The notes below the pieces were generated by a model that ran no database searches, was not told the origin of the DNA, and saw only the letters and a program-made list of their open reading frames with translations. Made by a program: the position numbers and the translations under genes. Source: Massilia sp. YIM B02769 (GTDB lineage: Bacteria; Pseudomonadota; Gammaproteobacteria; Burkholderiales; Burkholderiaceae_D). Taken from it: a stretch of 64,000 nucleotides of DNA. Where the stretch lies: positions 504,231 to 568,230 of the forward strand of contig NZ_JASNRC010000001.1 of assembly GCF_030411995.1 (NCBI RefSeq), given 5' to 3'. Within the stretch, counting starts at the first letter, position 1. Every line of letters starts with the position of its first letter. Below are positions 50,430 through 59,724 of this stretch, piece by piece.

Positions 50430-53400
50430 ATGAACGCACCCCTCGACCTCTCCCAGCTGCAGCCATCCCAGCCGGAACACGACATTTCCCTCGACGACAA
50501 GTGGACGCTCGAGCGCGGCCGCGCCTTCATGACCGGCACCCAGGCCCTGATCCGCCTGCCGATGCTGCAGCGCGAGCGCGACCTGAAGGCTGGTCTGAAC
50601 ACCGCCGGCTACATCACCGGCTACCGCGGCTCGCCGGTCACCGCCGTCGACCAGACCGCGATGAAGGCGAAGAAGCACCTCGATGCCCACCACGTCAAGT
50701 TCCATCCGGGGATGAACGAAGACCTGGCGGCCACCGCCGTCTGGGGCACCCAGCAGACCAATCTGTACAAGGATGCCAACTACGATGGCGTGTTCGCCAT
50801 GTGGTACGGCAAGGGTCCCGGCGTGGACCGCTGCGGCGACGTCTTCAAGCACGGCAACAACGCCGGCTCGTCGCAGCACGGCGGCGTGCTGGTGCTGGCC
50901 GGCGACGACCATGCGGCCAAGTCCTCGTCCACCGCTCACCAGTCGGATCACATCCTGACCGCCTGCGGCATCCCGGTGCTGTACCCGTCGTCGGTGCAGG
51001 AATACATCGACTACGGCCTGCACGCCTGGGCCATGAGCCGCTACACCGGCCTGTGGGTGTCGATGAAGTGCGTTACCGACGTGATCGAATCGGGCGCCGT
51101 GGTCGACCTCGACCCGGACCGCGTGCAAACCGTCATCCCGACCGACTTCGAAGTCCCTGAAGGCGGCCTGAACATCCGCTGGCCCGACGCCGTGCTGGAC
51201 CAGGAAGTCCGGATGAACAACCACAAATGGTATGCGGCCCTGGCCTATGCCCGTGCGAACAAGCTGAACAAGATCATCTGGGACAGCCCGGCACCAAAAA
51301 TCGGCATCATCACCGCCGGTAAAAGCTATGTCGACACGCGCCAGGCCCTGGCCGACCTCGGTATCGACGAGCAGGCCGCCGCCGACATCGGCATCCGCCT
51401 GTACAAGATCGGCATGACCTGGCCGCTCGAACCCGAAGGCGTGCACGAATTCGCGCGCGGCCTGGACGAGATCCTGGTCGTGGAAGAAAAGCGCCAGGTA
51501 ATGGAATACGCGCTGAAGGAAGCGCTGTACAACCTGCCCGACGGCGAGCGTCCGCGCGTGGTCGGCAAGTTCGACGACACCGGCGAATGGAGCAACAAGG
51601 ACCGCAAGGGTCACGGCGACTGGCTGCTGCCGGCCACCTACGAGCTGAATCCGGCGCAGATCGCACGCGCCATCGCATCGCGCATCACGCACTACTGCGC
51701 CGGTCACCCTGTGGCCGAGCGCGTGCGCGAACGCATCGCCTTCCTCGAAGCCAAGGAACTGGTGCTGAAGAATATCCCGGCGAAAGCCAATCCCGAGACC
51801 GACCGCATTCCTTACTTCTGCTCGGGCTGCCCGCACAACAGCTCGACCAAGGTACCGGAAGGCTCGCGCGCCATGGCCGGCATCGGCTGCCACTACATGG
51901 TGCTGTGGATGGACCGCGAAACCTCGACCTTCACCCACATGGGCGCCGAGGGCACGACCTGGATCGGCCAGTCGCCGTTCACCAGCGAGAAGCACGTCTT
52001 CGTGAACCTGGGCGACGGCACCTACTTCCACTCGGGGATCCTGGCGATCCGCGCCGCGGTGGCGGCCAAGGTGAACATCACCTACAAGATCCTCTATAAC
52101 GACGCGGTCGCGATGACCGGCGGCCAGAACGTCGACGGCCCGCTCGACCCGGGCATGATCACGCGCCAGATCGCCGCCGAAGGCGTGGGCCCGATCATCG
52201 TCGTCACCGACGAGCCGGACAAGTACCCGAGCGACTATGCCTGGGCGGCGGGCGTGACCGTGCGCCACCGCTCCGAGCTGATGGACGTGCAGAAGGAACT
52301 GCGCGAACTGCCGGGCGTGACCGCCGTGATCTACGACCAGACCTGCGCCTCCGAAAAGCGCCGCCGCCGCAAAAAAGGCGAATTCCCCGACCCGGCCAAG
52401 CGCGCCGTCATCAATGAGGCCGTGTGCGAAGGCTGCGGCGACTGCTCGGTGCAGTCGAACTGCCTCTCGGTCGAGCCGCTGGAAACGGAACTGGGCCGCA
52501 AGCGCCAGATCAACCAGTCCTCATGCAACAAGGACTTCTCGTGCGTGTCCGGCTTCTGCCCGAGCTTCGTCACGGTGGAGGGCGGCGGCTTGAAGAAACC
52601 CAAGAAGGCAGCGGCTGCAACCGATAGCGCGCTCCCAAGCCTGCCGGCGCCGCGCATCCCGGAAATCGGCACGCCCTTCGGCATCCTGGTGGCCGGCATC
52701 GGCGGCACCGGCGTCGTCACCGTCGGCCAGATCCTGGCGATGGCGGCCCACGTCGAGGGCAAGGGCGCCATCGTGCTCGACCAGTCCGGCCTGGCCCAGA
52801 AGGGCGGCCCGGTGATGTCGCACGTACGCCTGGCCCAGCACCAGTCCGACCTGCACTCGACCCGCGTCGGCACCGGCAGCGCGGACCTGGTGATCGGCTG
52901 CGACCAGATCGTCGCCGCCAGCCGCGACGCCCTCTCCCGCATGGGCGAAGGCCGCACCTGGGCCGCCGTGAACGGCACCGGCGCCACCACTGCCGCCTTC
53001 GTGAAGAACCCGGACTGGCAATTCCCGGCCGAGGGTTCGCGCGGCGCCATCGTGCAGGCCTGCGGCGAAGCCAATGTCGACTTCATCGACGCTGGCCGCA
53101 TCGCCACCGCGCTGATGGGCGACGCGATCGCCACCAACATGTTCATGCTCGGCTACGCCTTCCAGAAGGGCCGCGTGCCGCTGAGCGAGGAAGCGCTGAT
53201 GAAGGCGATCGAACTGAATGGCGTCTCGGTCCCGTTCAACAAGGCCGCCTTCCACTGGGGCCGCAGCGCCGCCCACGACCCGGCGGCGGTGACCCGGCTG
53301 GCGACGCCGGCCAAGGTGGTCGAGTTCAAGCGCGCGCAAACGCTGGACGAACTGGTCGCGCGCCGCGTCGAGCTGCTCACCGCCTACCAGGACGCCTCCT

Positions 53401-53990
53401 ACGCCGCCCGGTACAAGGCTTTTGTCGATGGCGTGCGTGCGCAGGAAGCGAAGCTGGGCAAGGGTACGCGCCTGACCGAAGCGGTGGCGCGCTACTTCTA
53501 CAAGCTGATGGCCTACAAGGACGAGTACGAGGTCGCACGCCTGCATACGGATCCGGCTTTCCGCGAGAAGATCGCCAACATGTTCGAGGGCGACATCACC
53601 GTGAAATTCCACCTGGCGCCGCCGCTGCTGGCCAAGCACGACAAGGAAGGCCGCGCGCTGAAGAAGGAATACGGTCCGTGGATGATGAGCGCCTTCGGCG
53701 TGCTGGCGAAGCTGAAGGGCCTGCGCGGCACCGCCTTCGACGTGTTCGGCTACACCGAGGAGCGCAAGACGGAACGCGCCCTGATCGCGCAGTACCGCGA
53801 CACGGTGACGGCCCTGCTGCCCAAGCTGTCCGGCGACAACCTTGCCCAGGCGGTGGCGATCGCCAGCATCCCGGAAGACATCCGCGGCTATGGCCACGTG
53901 AAGGCGCGCCACTTGAAGATGGCGAAGGAGAAGGAGGCGAACCTGTTGTTGGCATTCCACAGTCCGGCGCCTGCCACCCGGGTGGCCTGA
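50430..53990 (+). CDS. Fused indolepyruvate ferredoxin oxidoreductase
   Basis: The 1186-residue cytosolic enzyme joins the alpha (IorA) and gamma (IorB) parts found separately in archaea. It oxidises aryl or branched 2-oxo acids to acyl-CoA with ferredoxin. Features in order: the pyrimidine-binding TPP half (NTAGYITGYRGSPV), the TPP/Mg motif GDGTYFHSG near residue 527, a cysteine-rich ferredoxin-like segment from about residue 666 (CEGCGDCSVQSNC, then a second cluster), and the gamma domain (GIGGTGVVTVGQIL). The C-terminal 300 residues are a further conserved region of the fused family. The stop opens a stop-codon array. Confidence 0.92.
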   Translation: MNAPLDLSQLQPSQPEHDISLDDKWTLERGRAFMTGTQALIRLPMLQRERDLKAGLNTAGYITGYRGSPVTAVDQTAMKAKKHLDAHHVKFHPGMNEDLAATAVWGTQQTNLYKDANYDGVFAMWYGKGPGVDRCGDVFKHGNNAGSSQHGGVLVLAGDDHAAKSSSTAHQSDHILTACGIPVLYPSSVQEYIDYGLHAWAMSRYTGLWVSMKCVTDVIESGAVVDLDPDRVQTVIPTDFEVPEGGLNIRWPDAVLDQEVRMNNHKWYAALAYARANKLNKIIWDSPAPKIGIITAGKSYVDTRQALADLGIDEQAAADIGIRLYKIGMTWPLEPEGVHEFARGLDEILVVEEKRQVMEYALKEALYNLPDGERPRVVGKFDDTGEWSNKDRKGHGDWLLPATYELNPAQIARAIASRITHYCAGHPVAERVRERIAFLEAKELVLKNIPAKANPETDRIPYFCSGCPHNSSTKVPEGSRAMAGIGCHYMVLWMDRETSTFTHMGAEGTTWIGQSPFTSEKHVFVNLGDGTYFHSGILAIRAAVAAKVNITYKILYNDAVAMTGGQNVDGPLDPGMITRQIAAEGVGPIIVVTDEPDKYPSDYAWAAGVTVRHRSELMDVQKELRELPGVTAVIYDQTCASEKRRRRKKGEFPDPAKRAVINEAVCEGCGDCSVQSNCLSVEPLETELGRKRQINQSSCNKDFSCVSGFCPSFVTVEGGGLKKPKKAAAATDSALPSLPAPRIPEIGTPFGILVAGIGGTGVVTVGQILAMAAHVEGKGAIVLDQSGLAQKGGPVMSHVRLAQHQSDLHSTRVGTGSADLVIGCDQIVAASRDALSRMGEGRTWAAVNGTGATTAAFVKNPDWQFPAEGSRGAIVQACGEANVDFIDAGRIATALMGDAIATNMFMLGYAFQKGRVPLSEEALMKAIELNGVSVPFNKAAFHWGRSAAHDPAAVTRLATPAKVVEFKRAQTLDELVARRVELLTAYQDASYAARYKAFVDGVRAQEAKLGKGTRLTEAVARYFYKLMAYKDEYEVARLHTDPAFREKIANMFEGDITVKFHLAPPLLAKHDKEGRALKKEYGPWMMSAFGVLAKLKGLRGTAFDVFGYTEERKTERALIAQYRDTVTALLPKLSGDNLAQAVAIASIPEDIRGYGHVKARHLKMAKEKEANLLLAFHSPAPATRVA

Positions 53991-54020
53991 GCGCTACCTG
54001 AGCGCTACCTGAGAAATTAA
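53988..54020 (+). repeat. Stop-codon tandem array at the end of the indolepyruvate oxidoreductase
   Basis: Two identical units TGAGCGCTACC start at the stop codon, followed by TGAGAAATTAA. TGA codons at offsets 0, 11 and 22 close frames 0, 2 and 1, and a TAA follows in frame 0 at offset 30. A terminator begins 16 bases later. Confidence 0.82.
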
Positions 54021-54035
54021 GCGCCGCGCATACCG

Positions 54036-54072
54036 CGCCGGAGCTGGCTTTGCGCCAGCCCGGCGTTTTTTT
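54036..54072 (+). terminator. Rho-independent terminator of the indolepyruvate oxidoreductase gene
   Basis: CGCCGG-A-GCTGGC and GCCAGC-CCGGCG form a 12-bp stem with a single bulged A and a five-base loop, followed by TTTTTTT on the plus strand. Confidence 0.88.
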
Positions 54073-54192
54073 ACGTCTACAGATGAAAAGTTATGCAAAA
54101 AAAATTTAAAAAAAGCAATCGTGCGCTCTTCTCAAATAGACGGGCTTGTCTTACTCTTTCTTAACAAACTTGTCCATTACTTAACGAATCCC

Positions 54193-55827
54193 ATGAAGAC
54201 GCCAACTTCCTCCAAGGGTCAACTGACCACTTCGCTACGCCTGATCTGCGCCGCCGTTGTGGCCGCTTCCACGCTTGCCGCCTGCGGAGGCGGTGGCGGC
54301 GGCGGCGGCGGCGGTGGCGGCCAGATTGGCGTGAATCCGCCGACCAACCCTCCAGTCACCCCGACGCCGACGAACCCGGCGCCATACACGCCAGGCCAGG
54401 CGAACACCGGCGCGGATCCGGACGTAACGACCCTGGGCAATGCCTTCGACACCTACTGGAACTACTGCGAAACGCCGCGTACCGGTACCGACCCGTACAC
54501 CGGCAAGGCCTACCCGGACAAGAAGGGCAGCCTGCGCGACGAGCTGACCTTCCTGCGCGCCTGGACCCACCAGTACTACCTCTGGTACAACGAAATCCCG
54601 ACCGATTTCAAGATGTCCGATTTCACCGATCCGGTCGCCTACTTCGACAAGCTGAAAACCCCGCTGACCACCGCATCCGGCGCGCCGAAGGACAAGTTCC
54701 ACTTCACCTACGACAGCGACGAGTGGGACAAGCTGAGCACCGAAGGCATCGAGCTGGGCTACGGCGTGACCTGGACCAGCAGCGGCGCGACCGCACCGCG
54801 CATCTGGAACGCCACCATCGTGGAAGAGGGTTCGCCGGCGGCCCTGGCCGGCCTGAAGCGCGGCGACCGCCTGACCGTGGTCGACGGCGTCGACTTCATT
54901 AACGCCACCGACGAAGCCTCGGTCGCGAAGATCAATGCCGGCCTGTTCCCGGCCGCTGCCAACGAGACCCATAGCTTCACCGTGACCCGCGGCGCGACCT
55001 CGATTCCGGTGACCCTGGCGGCCAAGGAAGTGACGGCCAAGTCGGTCAAGAACGTCAAGACCTTCGACATCGCGGGCGGCCGCCGTGTCGGCTACCTGAC
55101 CTTCGAGAACCACAACGCCGTGGCCGAGCGCCAGCTGATCGATGCCTTCAACACGCTGAAGACCGCCAACGTCAACGACCTGGTGATCGACATGCGTTAC
55201 AACGGCGGCGGCCTGCTGTACGTCGCGGCCGAACTGGCCTACATGGTCGCCGGCCCGACCTCGAACGGCAAGGTCTTCGAAAGCCTGTCGTACAACGGCA
55301 AGGTCCAGACCGACGCATCGGATACCGTGCGCTTCGCACCGACCGCCTACGGCTTCGAGGCGCCGAACGCGGTGGCCAAGGGCGCCGCGCTGCCGACCCT
55401 GAGCCTGCCGCGCGTGACGATCCTGACCACCGAAGGCACCTGCTCGGCCAGCGAAGCGGTGATCAACGCCCTGCGCGGCGTCGACGTCCAGGTCGACGTC
55501 GTCGGCAGCCAGACCTGCGGCAAGCCATACGGCTTCACGCCGGTGCCGAACTGCGGCACGACCTACTTCTCGATCGAGTTCAAGGGCGTGAATGCGAAGG
55601 GCTACGGCGACTACGCGGACGGCTTCGCGCCGACCTGCCGCGTGGCCGACGACCTCAGCCACGAGCTGGGCGACAAGGACGAAGCCCTGCTGGCGGCGGC
55701 GCTGTCCCACCGCGCCACCGGCACCTGCCCGGCCACGCCTTCGGCCACCGCGATGTCGCTGGCCCAGCCGAAGACCCTGGTGCGCAAGAACGTGTCCGAG
55801 CTGAAGATCTACAGCCGTCCACGCTGA
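54193..55827 (+). CDS. S41-family peptidase lipoprotein with poly-glycine linker
   Basis: The 544-residue protein has a lipobox LAAC with Cys31 as the lipidation site, directly followed by twelve glycines and a Pro/Thr-rich linker. A PDZ-like domain is near residues 190-275 and the S41 catalytic core follows. The Ser/Lys dyad is in GTCSASEAVIN and SQTCGKPYG. Eight or more cysteines in the exported part, including pairs near the active site, suggest disulfides. It would act at the outer membrane or cell surface. ATG 54193 was chosen because the signal peptide begins there. A terminator follows. Confidence 0.86.
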   Translation: MKTPTSSKGQLTTSLRLICAAVVAASTLAACGGGGGGGGGGGGQIGVNPPTNPPVTPTPTNPAPYTPGQANTGADPDVTTLGNAFDTYWNYCETPRTGTDPYTGKAYPDKKGSLRDELTFLRAWTHQYYLWYNEIPTDFKMSDFTDPVAYFDKLKTPLTTASGAPKDKFHFTYDSDEWDKLSTEGIELGYGVTWTSSGATAPRIWNATIVEEGSPAALAGLKRGDRLTVVDGVDFINATDEASVAKINAGLFPAAANETHSFTVTRGATSIPVTLAAKEVTAKSVKNVKTFDIAGGRRVGYLTFENHNAVAERQLIDAFNTLKTANVNDLVIDMRYNGGGLLYVAAELAYMVAGPTSNGKVFESLSYNGKVQTDASDTVRFAPTAYGFEAPNAVAKGAALPTLSLPRVTILTTEGTCSASEAVINALRGVDVQVDVVGSQTCGKPYGFTPVPNCGTTYFSIEFKGVNAKGYGDYADGFAPTCRVADDLSHELGDKDEALLAAALSHRATGTCPATPSATAMSLAQPKTLVRKNVSELKIYSRPR

Positions 55828-55850
55828 GCCGCTCGCTTGCCGGAATGAAG

Positions 55851-55878
55851 AACGCCACCCTCGGGTGGCGTTTTTTTT
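55851..55878 (+). terminator. Rho-independent terminator of the S41 lipoprotein gene
   Basis: AACGCCACCC and GGGTGGCGTT form a perfect 10-bp stem with a two-base loop, followed by a run of T, 24 bases after the stop. Confidence 0.9.
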
Positions 55879-56007
55879 AGGCGCTGACACCGTTTGCTAT
55901 GGATGAGTCCAATTGCAAGTTCGGTGGTCATCGCGTTCTCCAGTGGGTGTCAATACGCCAAGCTTAACAAAGTGAACTTCAAGCCTCTGTGGGCACGCGA
56001 ACGCGAC

Positions 56008-56013
56008 TATAAT
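56008..56013 (+). promoter_or_regulatory. -10 box of the M14 carboxypeptidase gene
   Basis: A perfect TATAAT lies 38 bases before the start codon. The -35 hexamer at 17-18 bp spacing is poor. A Shine-Dalgarno GGAG lies in the leader about 8 bases before the ATG. Confidence 0.5.
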
Positions 56014-56051
56014 TTTCCGCTTTGCTTCTTCCCCTTGCCGGAGCCTCCTCG

Positions 56052-57812
56052 ATGATTCGTTCTGCGTTACTGCTTGCCCTGCTCGCCGCTTCCCCCCTGA
56101 TCCATGCCGCCCCGGATCTGACCACCGTCTCCGAGCGCTCGGGCTTCCAGGCCACCGGCCGCTACGACGAAGTCATCAAGCTGTGCGCCGACTTCCAGAA
56201 GGCCTATCCGAAGGAGGTGAAGTGCATCGAATTCGGCCGCACGCCGGAAGACCGCCCGATGCTGGCGCTGGTCGTCACCCGTAGCGGTGCGTTTACCGCG
56301 CAGGCGGCGGCGAAAGCCAACCTGCCGGTGACCCTGATCCAGGGCGGCATCCACGCCGGCGAGATCGACGGCAAGGACGCCGGCTTCCTGGCCCTGCGCG
56401 AAATGCTGGAAGGCCGCCTGGCCAAGGGTGCGCTCGACAAGCAGGTGCTGCTGTTCGTCCCGGTCTTCAACGTCGACGGCCACGAGCGCTTCGGCCAGTG
56501 GAACCGTCCGAACCAGCGCGGCCCGGTCGAGATGGGCTGGCGCACCACGGCCCAGAACTTCAACCTGAACCGCGACTACGTGAAAGCCGACGCGCCCGAG
56601 ATGCAGGCCATGCTGGCGCTGGTGAACGCCTGGGACCCGCTGACCTACGTCGACCTGCACGTGACCGACGGCGCCAAGTTCCAGCACGACGTCTCGATCC
56701 AGGTCGAGCCGGTGTACTCGGGCGACCCGGAATTCCGCAAGGCCGGCCTCGCATTGCGCGACAACGTCATCGCCGACATCGCGAAACAGGGTTCGACCCC
56801 GCAGTCCTACTACATGTCCTTCGTGAAGACCGACGACCCGATGTCTGGCTTCATGGACGGCGTGTCCGACCCGCGCTTCTCGACCGGCTACTTCCAGCTG
56901 CGTAACCGCATGGCGATGTTGGTCGAGACCCATTCGTGGAAGGATTATCCGACCCGCGTGCGCATCACCCACAACAGCTTCGTGTCGGTGCTGGAGCAGG
57001 TGGCGAAACACGGCAAGGAATGGCAGCAGGCCGCGCGCGCGGCCGATGCCCGCGCGCTGAAACTGGCAGGTACGCCGGTGCCGCTGACCTGGAAGACCCT
57101 CGAGAAATCGAAGATGGTCGACTTCAACGGCTACGAATACACGCGCACGCCGTCGGATGTGTCGGGCATCCTGATGACGCGCTACGACGAAACCAAGCCG
57201 CAGGTCTGGCGCGTGCCGCTGCGCGACGAGGTGGTGGCCGATTTGCAGGTGGCCGCGCCGCGCGCCGGCTACATTGTGCCCGCCGCCTACGCAGCCATGG
57301 TGGCCACCAAGCTGACCCAGCACGGCATCGCCTTCCGTAAACTCGACAAAGGGATCGAGCGCTTCGAGGCCGAGACCTTCCGCGCCGACAAGGTGACCTT
57401 CGGCGCCAAGTCGCTCGAATCGCACCAGCGCCTGACGGTCGAAGGTAATTGGAAGGCTGAAGCGCGTAGCGTCGGCCGCGGCGCCCTGTTCGTGCCGATT
57501 GCCCAGCCGAAGGCGCGCCTGGTGATGGCGATCTTTGAGCCGCAAGGCCCGGACTCGCTGCTGGCATGGGGCATGTTCAATAATGCCTATGAGGCCAAGG
57601 AGTACATGGAAGAGTACGTGGCCGAAGACGTGGCACGCGAGCAGATGGCGGCCGACCCGGCCGTTGCCGCCGAGTTCAAGCGCCGCATCGACAGCGACCC
57701 GGCGTTCGCGAAGAACCCGCACGCGCGCCTGGAATTCTTCGCGCGCCGCCATGCGTCGTGGGACGAGCGTTTGAACCTGTATCCGGTGCTGCGCGCGAAC
57801 GTCGCGCCCTGA
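56052..57812 (+). CDS. Secreted M14-family zinc carboxypeptidase
   Basis: The 586-residue precursor has a signal peptide (LLLALLAASPLIHA). The M14 catalytic domain uses His101 and Glu104 in GGIHAGEIDG and His203 in YVDLHVTDG as zinc ligands. The substrate-anchoring pattern NFNLNRDYVK and the possible catalytic Glu in MLVETHSWKD are seen. The C-terminal 200 residues are an extra domain without a recognised signature. Substrate is unknown; a murein or peptide carboxypeptidase role in the periplasm or outside the cell is likely. A REP pair begins two bases after the stop. Confidence 0.88.
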   Translation: MIRSALLLALLAASPLIHAAPDLTTVSERSGFQATGRYDEVIKLCADFQKAYPKEVKCIEFGRTPEDRPMLALVVTRSGAFTAQAAAKANLPVTLIQGGIHAGEIDGKDAGFLALREMLEGRLAKGALDKQVLLFVPVFNVDGHERFGQWNRPNQRGPVEMGWRTTAQNFNLNRDYVKADAPEMQAMLALVNAWDPLTYVDLHVTDGAKFQHDVSIQVEPVYSGDPEFRKAGLALRDNVIADIAKQGSTPQSYYMSFVKTDDPMSGFMDGVSDPRFSTGYFQLRNRMAMLVETHSWKDYPTRVRITHNSFVSVLEQVAKHGKEWQQAARAADARALKLAGTPVPLTWKTLEKSKMVDFNGYEYTRTPSDVSGILMTRYDETKPQVWRVPLRDEVVADLQVAAPRAGYIVPAAYAAMVATKLTQHGIAFRKLDKGIERFEAETFRADKVTFGAKSLESHQRLTVEGNWKAEARSVGRGALFVPIAQPKARLVMAIFEPQGPDSLLAWGMFNNAYEAKEYMEEYVAEDVAREQMAADPAVAAEFKRRIDSDPAFAKNPHARLEFFARRHASWDERLNLYPVLRANVAP

Positions 57813-57813
57813 G

Positions 57814-57887
57814 GTAGGGTGGGTTCTCGAACCCACCTGGGCGCCATCACCATTCCCGCAATGGTGGGTTCGGAGAACCCACCCTAC
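57814..57887. repeat. Compact REP doublet overlapping a gene end
   Basis: The left hairpin is GTAG GGTGGGTTC tc GAACCCACC and the right arm ends GAACCCACCCTAC at 57887, with only about 30 bases between the arms. The last bases (CTA at 57884-57886) form, on the minus strand, the TAG stop of the histidine phosphatase gene. Both arms share the GGGTTC/GAACCC variant seen at 37995. Confidence 0.8.
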
Positions 57888-58405
57888 GGCGCCGCGCCCG
57901 TCTCGGGCAGCGACGTGAACACCACCGTCCCCACACCGCCATTCGCACCCGGCGTCAACTGGTACACCCGGTCATACTCGTTGTCGGCGATCTCCGCTCC
58001 CGGCTGGCCGCCGAACAGCCGCACCAGCTCCGACAGCGTGTTCGAATGCCCCACCACCAGCACCGGCCCATGCAAGCCCTTCACCTTCGCCACCAGCGCC
58101 TGCGGCGTGCGCGGATCGTAGAGCGCCACCTTCAAGCCATTGCGCTCGGCCAGCGGCTGCGCGGTCTGGCGCGTGCGCGTGGTCGGCGTGCTGAAGATGT
58201 GGGCGATGCCCGCCTTGTGCAGCATGACGGCGATGTTCTGCGCGCGCTGCCGCCCCTGCGTCGTGAGCGCGGGGTCCTGGCCCGCGGCTTCCTTCTCGCC
58301 ATGGCGCACAAGGTAGATCGCGGCGGGGTCGGCAAGGGCGGCGCAGGGCGTCAGCATGGTGAAGGCAAGTGCGAAGACGGCGGACAGGCGGGGCAGCAGG
58401 GGCAT
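57884..58405 (-). CDS. Secreted histidine phosphatase (SixA/RHG family)
   Basis: The 173-residue protein has a signal peptide ending near AALADP and a histidine phosphatase domain. The phosphohistidine motif is VRHGEKE with His35, and the second catalytic histidine is in VVGHSNTLSEL. Conserved arginines occur in TPTTRTRQTAQPL. Substrate is unknown. ATG 58405 begins the signal peptide. The TAG stop lies in the end of a REP element, so the C-terminus may have been shaped by the repeat. Confidence 0.85.
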   Translation of the reverse strand: MPLLPRLSAVFALAFTMLTPCAALADPAAIYLVRHGEKEAAGQDPALTTQGRQRAQNIAVMLHKAGIAHIFSTPTTRTRQTAQPLAERNGLKVALYDPRTPQALVAKVKGLHGPVLVVGHSNTLSELVRLFGGQPGAEIADNEYDRVYQLTPGANGGVGTVVFTSLPETGAAP

Positions 58406-58473
58406 GGATTCACCTTGTGATCGATTCAGGCGATTGTAATACCGATAACGCGCGACACGCCGCGTTTTGACTT

Positions 58474-58479
58474 TACAAT
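58474..58479 (+). promoter_or_regulatory. Possible -10 box for a leaderless MFS mRNA
   Basis: TACAAT lies exactly six bases before the ATG at 58486. TTGACT is present but only two bases away from the box, so it cannot be its -35. No Shine-Dalgarno sequence precedes the ATG. Confidence 0.35.
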
Positions 58480-58485
58480 CGCAGC

Positions 58486-59712
58486 ATGGACCGTCACGCG
58501 AAAACCGCATCGAGCATCCTCCCCGGCCCCGCTTCGCTGGCCGCGCGGCGTCCCTTCCTGACCGCCTTTGCGCTGTCGCTCGGCGCCGCCGTGTCGCTGG
58601 GCCTGACGCGCTTTTCCTACGCCTTGCTGCTGCCGCCCATGCGCGCCGACCTCGGCTGGTCCTATTTCCTGTCGGGCGCCATGAACACAGGGAACGCCCT
58701 CGGCTATTTTCTCGGCGCCCTGGCCACGCCGGCCCTGATGCGGCGCTACGGCGCGCAGGCCGCGCTGGTCGGCGGCGCGGTGCTGGCCAGCCTGTTCATG
58801 CTGCTCTCCGGCTTCGTGGTCGACGCCGGCCTGCTGATCGGCCAGCGCGTCCTGGCGGGCATCGCCAGCGCCTTCATCTTCATTGCCGGCGGCCTGCTGG
58901 CGGCGCGCCTGGGCGTCCTGCATCCGGACCGTTCCGGCCTGCTGCTCGGGATCTATTACGGCGGCACCGGCCTGGGCATCGCCGCCTCCGCGCTGCTGGT
59001 GCCGTTGGCGATGGACAGCGCCGCCGCCCGGGGTGCTGCGCACACCTGGCAATGGGCCTGGGTCGCACTCGCCGCACTCTGCCTGCTGGCGACGCTGGCC
59101 ATGGTCAAGCCGGCGCGCCAGGTCGACGGTGCGCCCTCGAACGCGGGCGGGCAGGGCGGATTCACGCTGCGGCCTTTCGCGTTCGGCCTGGCCGGCTACC
59201 TGATGTTCGGCGTCGGCTACATCGGCTACATGACCTTCGTGATCGCCTTGCTGCGCGAGCAGGGCATGGGCGCCGGCACGATCACGCTGTTCTACGCCAT
59301 GCTGGGCCTGGCCGTGATGGCATCGTCGCGCATCTGGGCGCGCATGCTCGACCGCTTCAAGGGCGGGCAGGCGATGGCGATATTGAATGGACTGCTGGGC
59401 GTGGCGACGATCCTGCCGGCCTTGACGAGCGCGCCGGCGCTGATGTTCGTCTCCGGGTTGATGTTCGGCGGGATCTTCCTGTCGGTGGTCGCCTCGACCA
59501 CGGCCCTGGTGCGCCACAACCTGCCCCAGCATGCGTGGTCGGCCGGCATCAGCGCGTTTACCACCGTGTTCGCGCTGGGCCAGATCGTCGGGCCATCGAC
59601 CATCGGCTGGATCGCCGACGGGCCGGGCGGCCTGCAACGCGGGCTGGTGTTTTCCGCGCTGGCGCTGTTTGCCGGGGCGCTGCTGGCATCGCGCCAGCGC
59701 GCCCTTGTCTAG
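58486..59712 (+). CDS. MFS transporter, YbfB/YjiJ family
   Basis: The 408-residue protein has twelve predicted membrane helices in two halves, with a central cytoplasmic loop near residues 208-225. The motifs GLTRFSYALLLPPMRADLGWSY and YALLLPPM-type N-terminal elements are typical of the YbfB/YjiJ group, whose substrates are poorly known. It is divergent from the histidine phosphatase gene and convergent with ttcA, 13 bases away. Confidence 0.85.
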   Translation: MDRHAKTASSILPGPASLAARRPFLTAFALSLGAAVSLGLTRFSYALLLPPMRADLGWSYFLSGAMNTGNALGYFLGALATPALMRRYGAQAALVGGAVLASLFMLLSGFVVDAGLLIGQRVLAGIASAFIFIAGGLLAARLGVLHPDRSGLLLGIYYGGTGLGIAASALLVPLAMDSAAARGAAHTWQWAWVALAALCLLATLAMVKPARQVDGAPSNAGGQGGFTLRPFAFGLAGYLMFGVGYIGYMTFVIALLREQGMGAGTITLFYAMLGLAVMASSRIWARMLDRFKGGQAMAILNGLLGVATILPALTSAPALMFVSGLMFGGIFLSVVASTTALVRHNLPQHAWSAGISAFTTVFALGQIVGPSTIGWIADGPGGLQRGLVFSALALFAGALLASRQRALV

Positions 59713-59724
59713 ATCAGAGTGGGT

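Noticed and set aside
50196..52268. 690-codon open frame on the minus strand
   Set aside because: It lies antisense to the well-supported indolepyruvate oxidoreductase and Lrp promoter region. Its composition (Val, Ala, Gln, His, Arg runs) is typical of the complement of GC-rich coding DNA.
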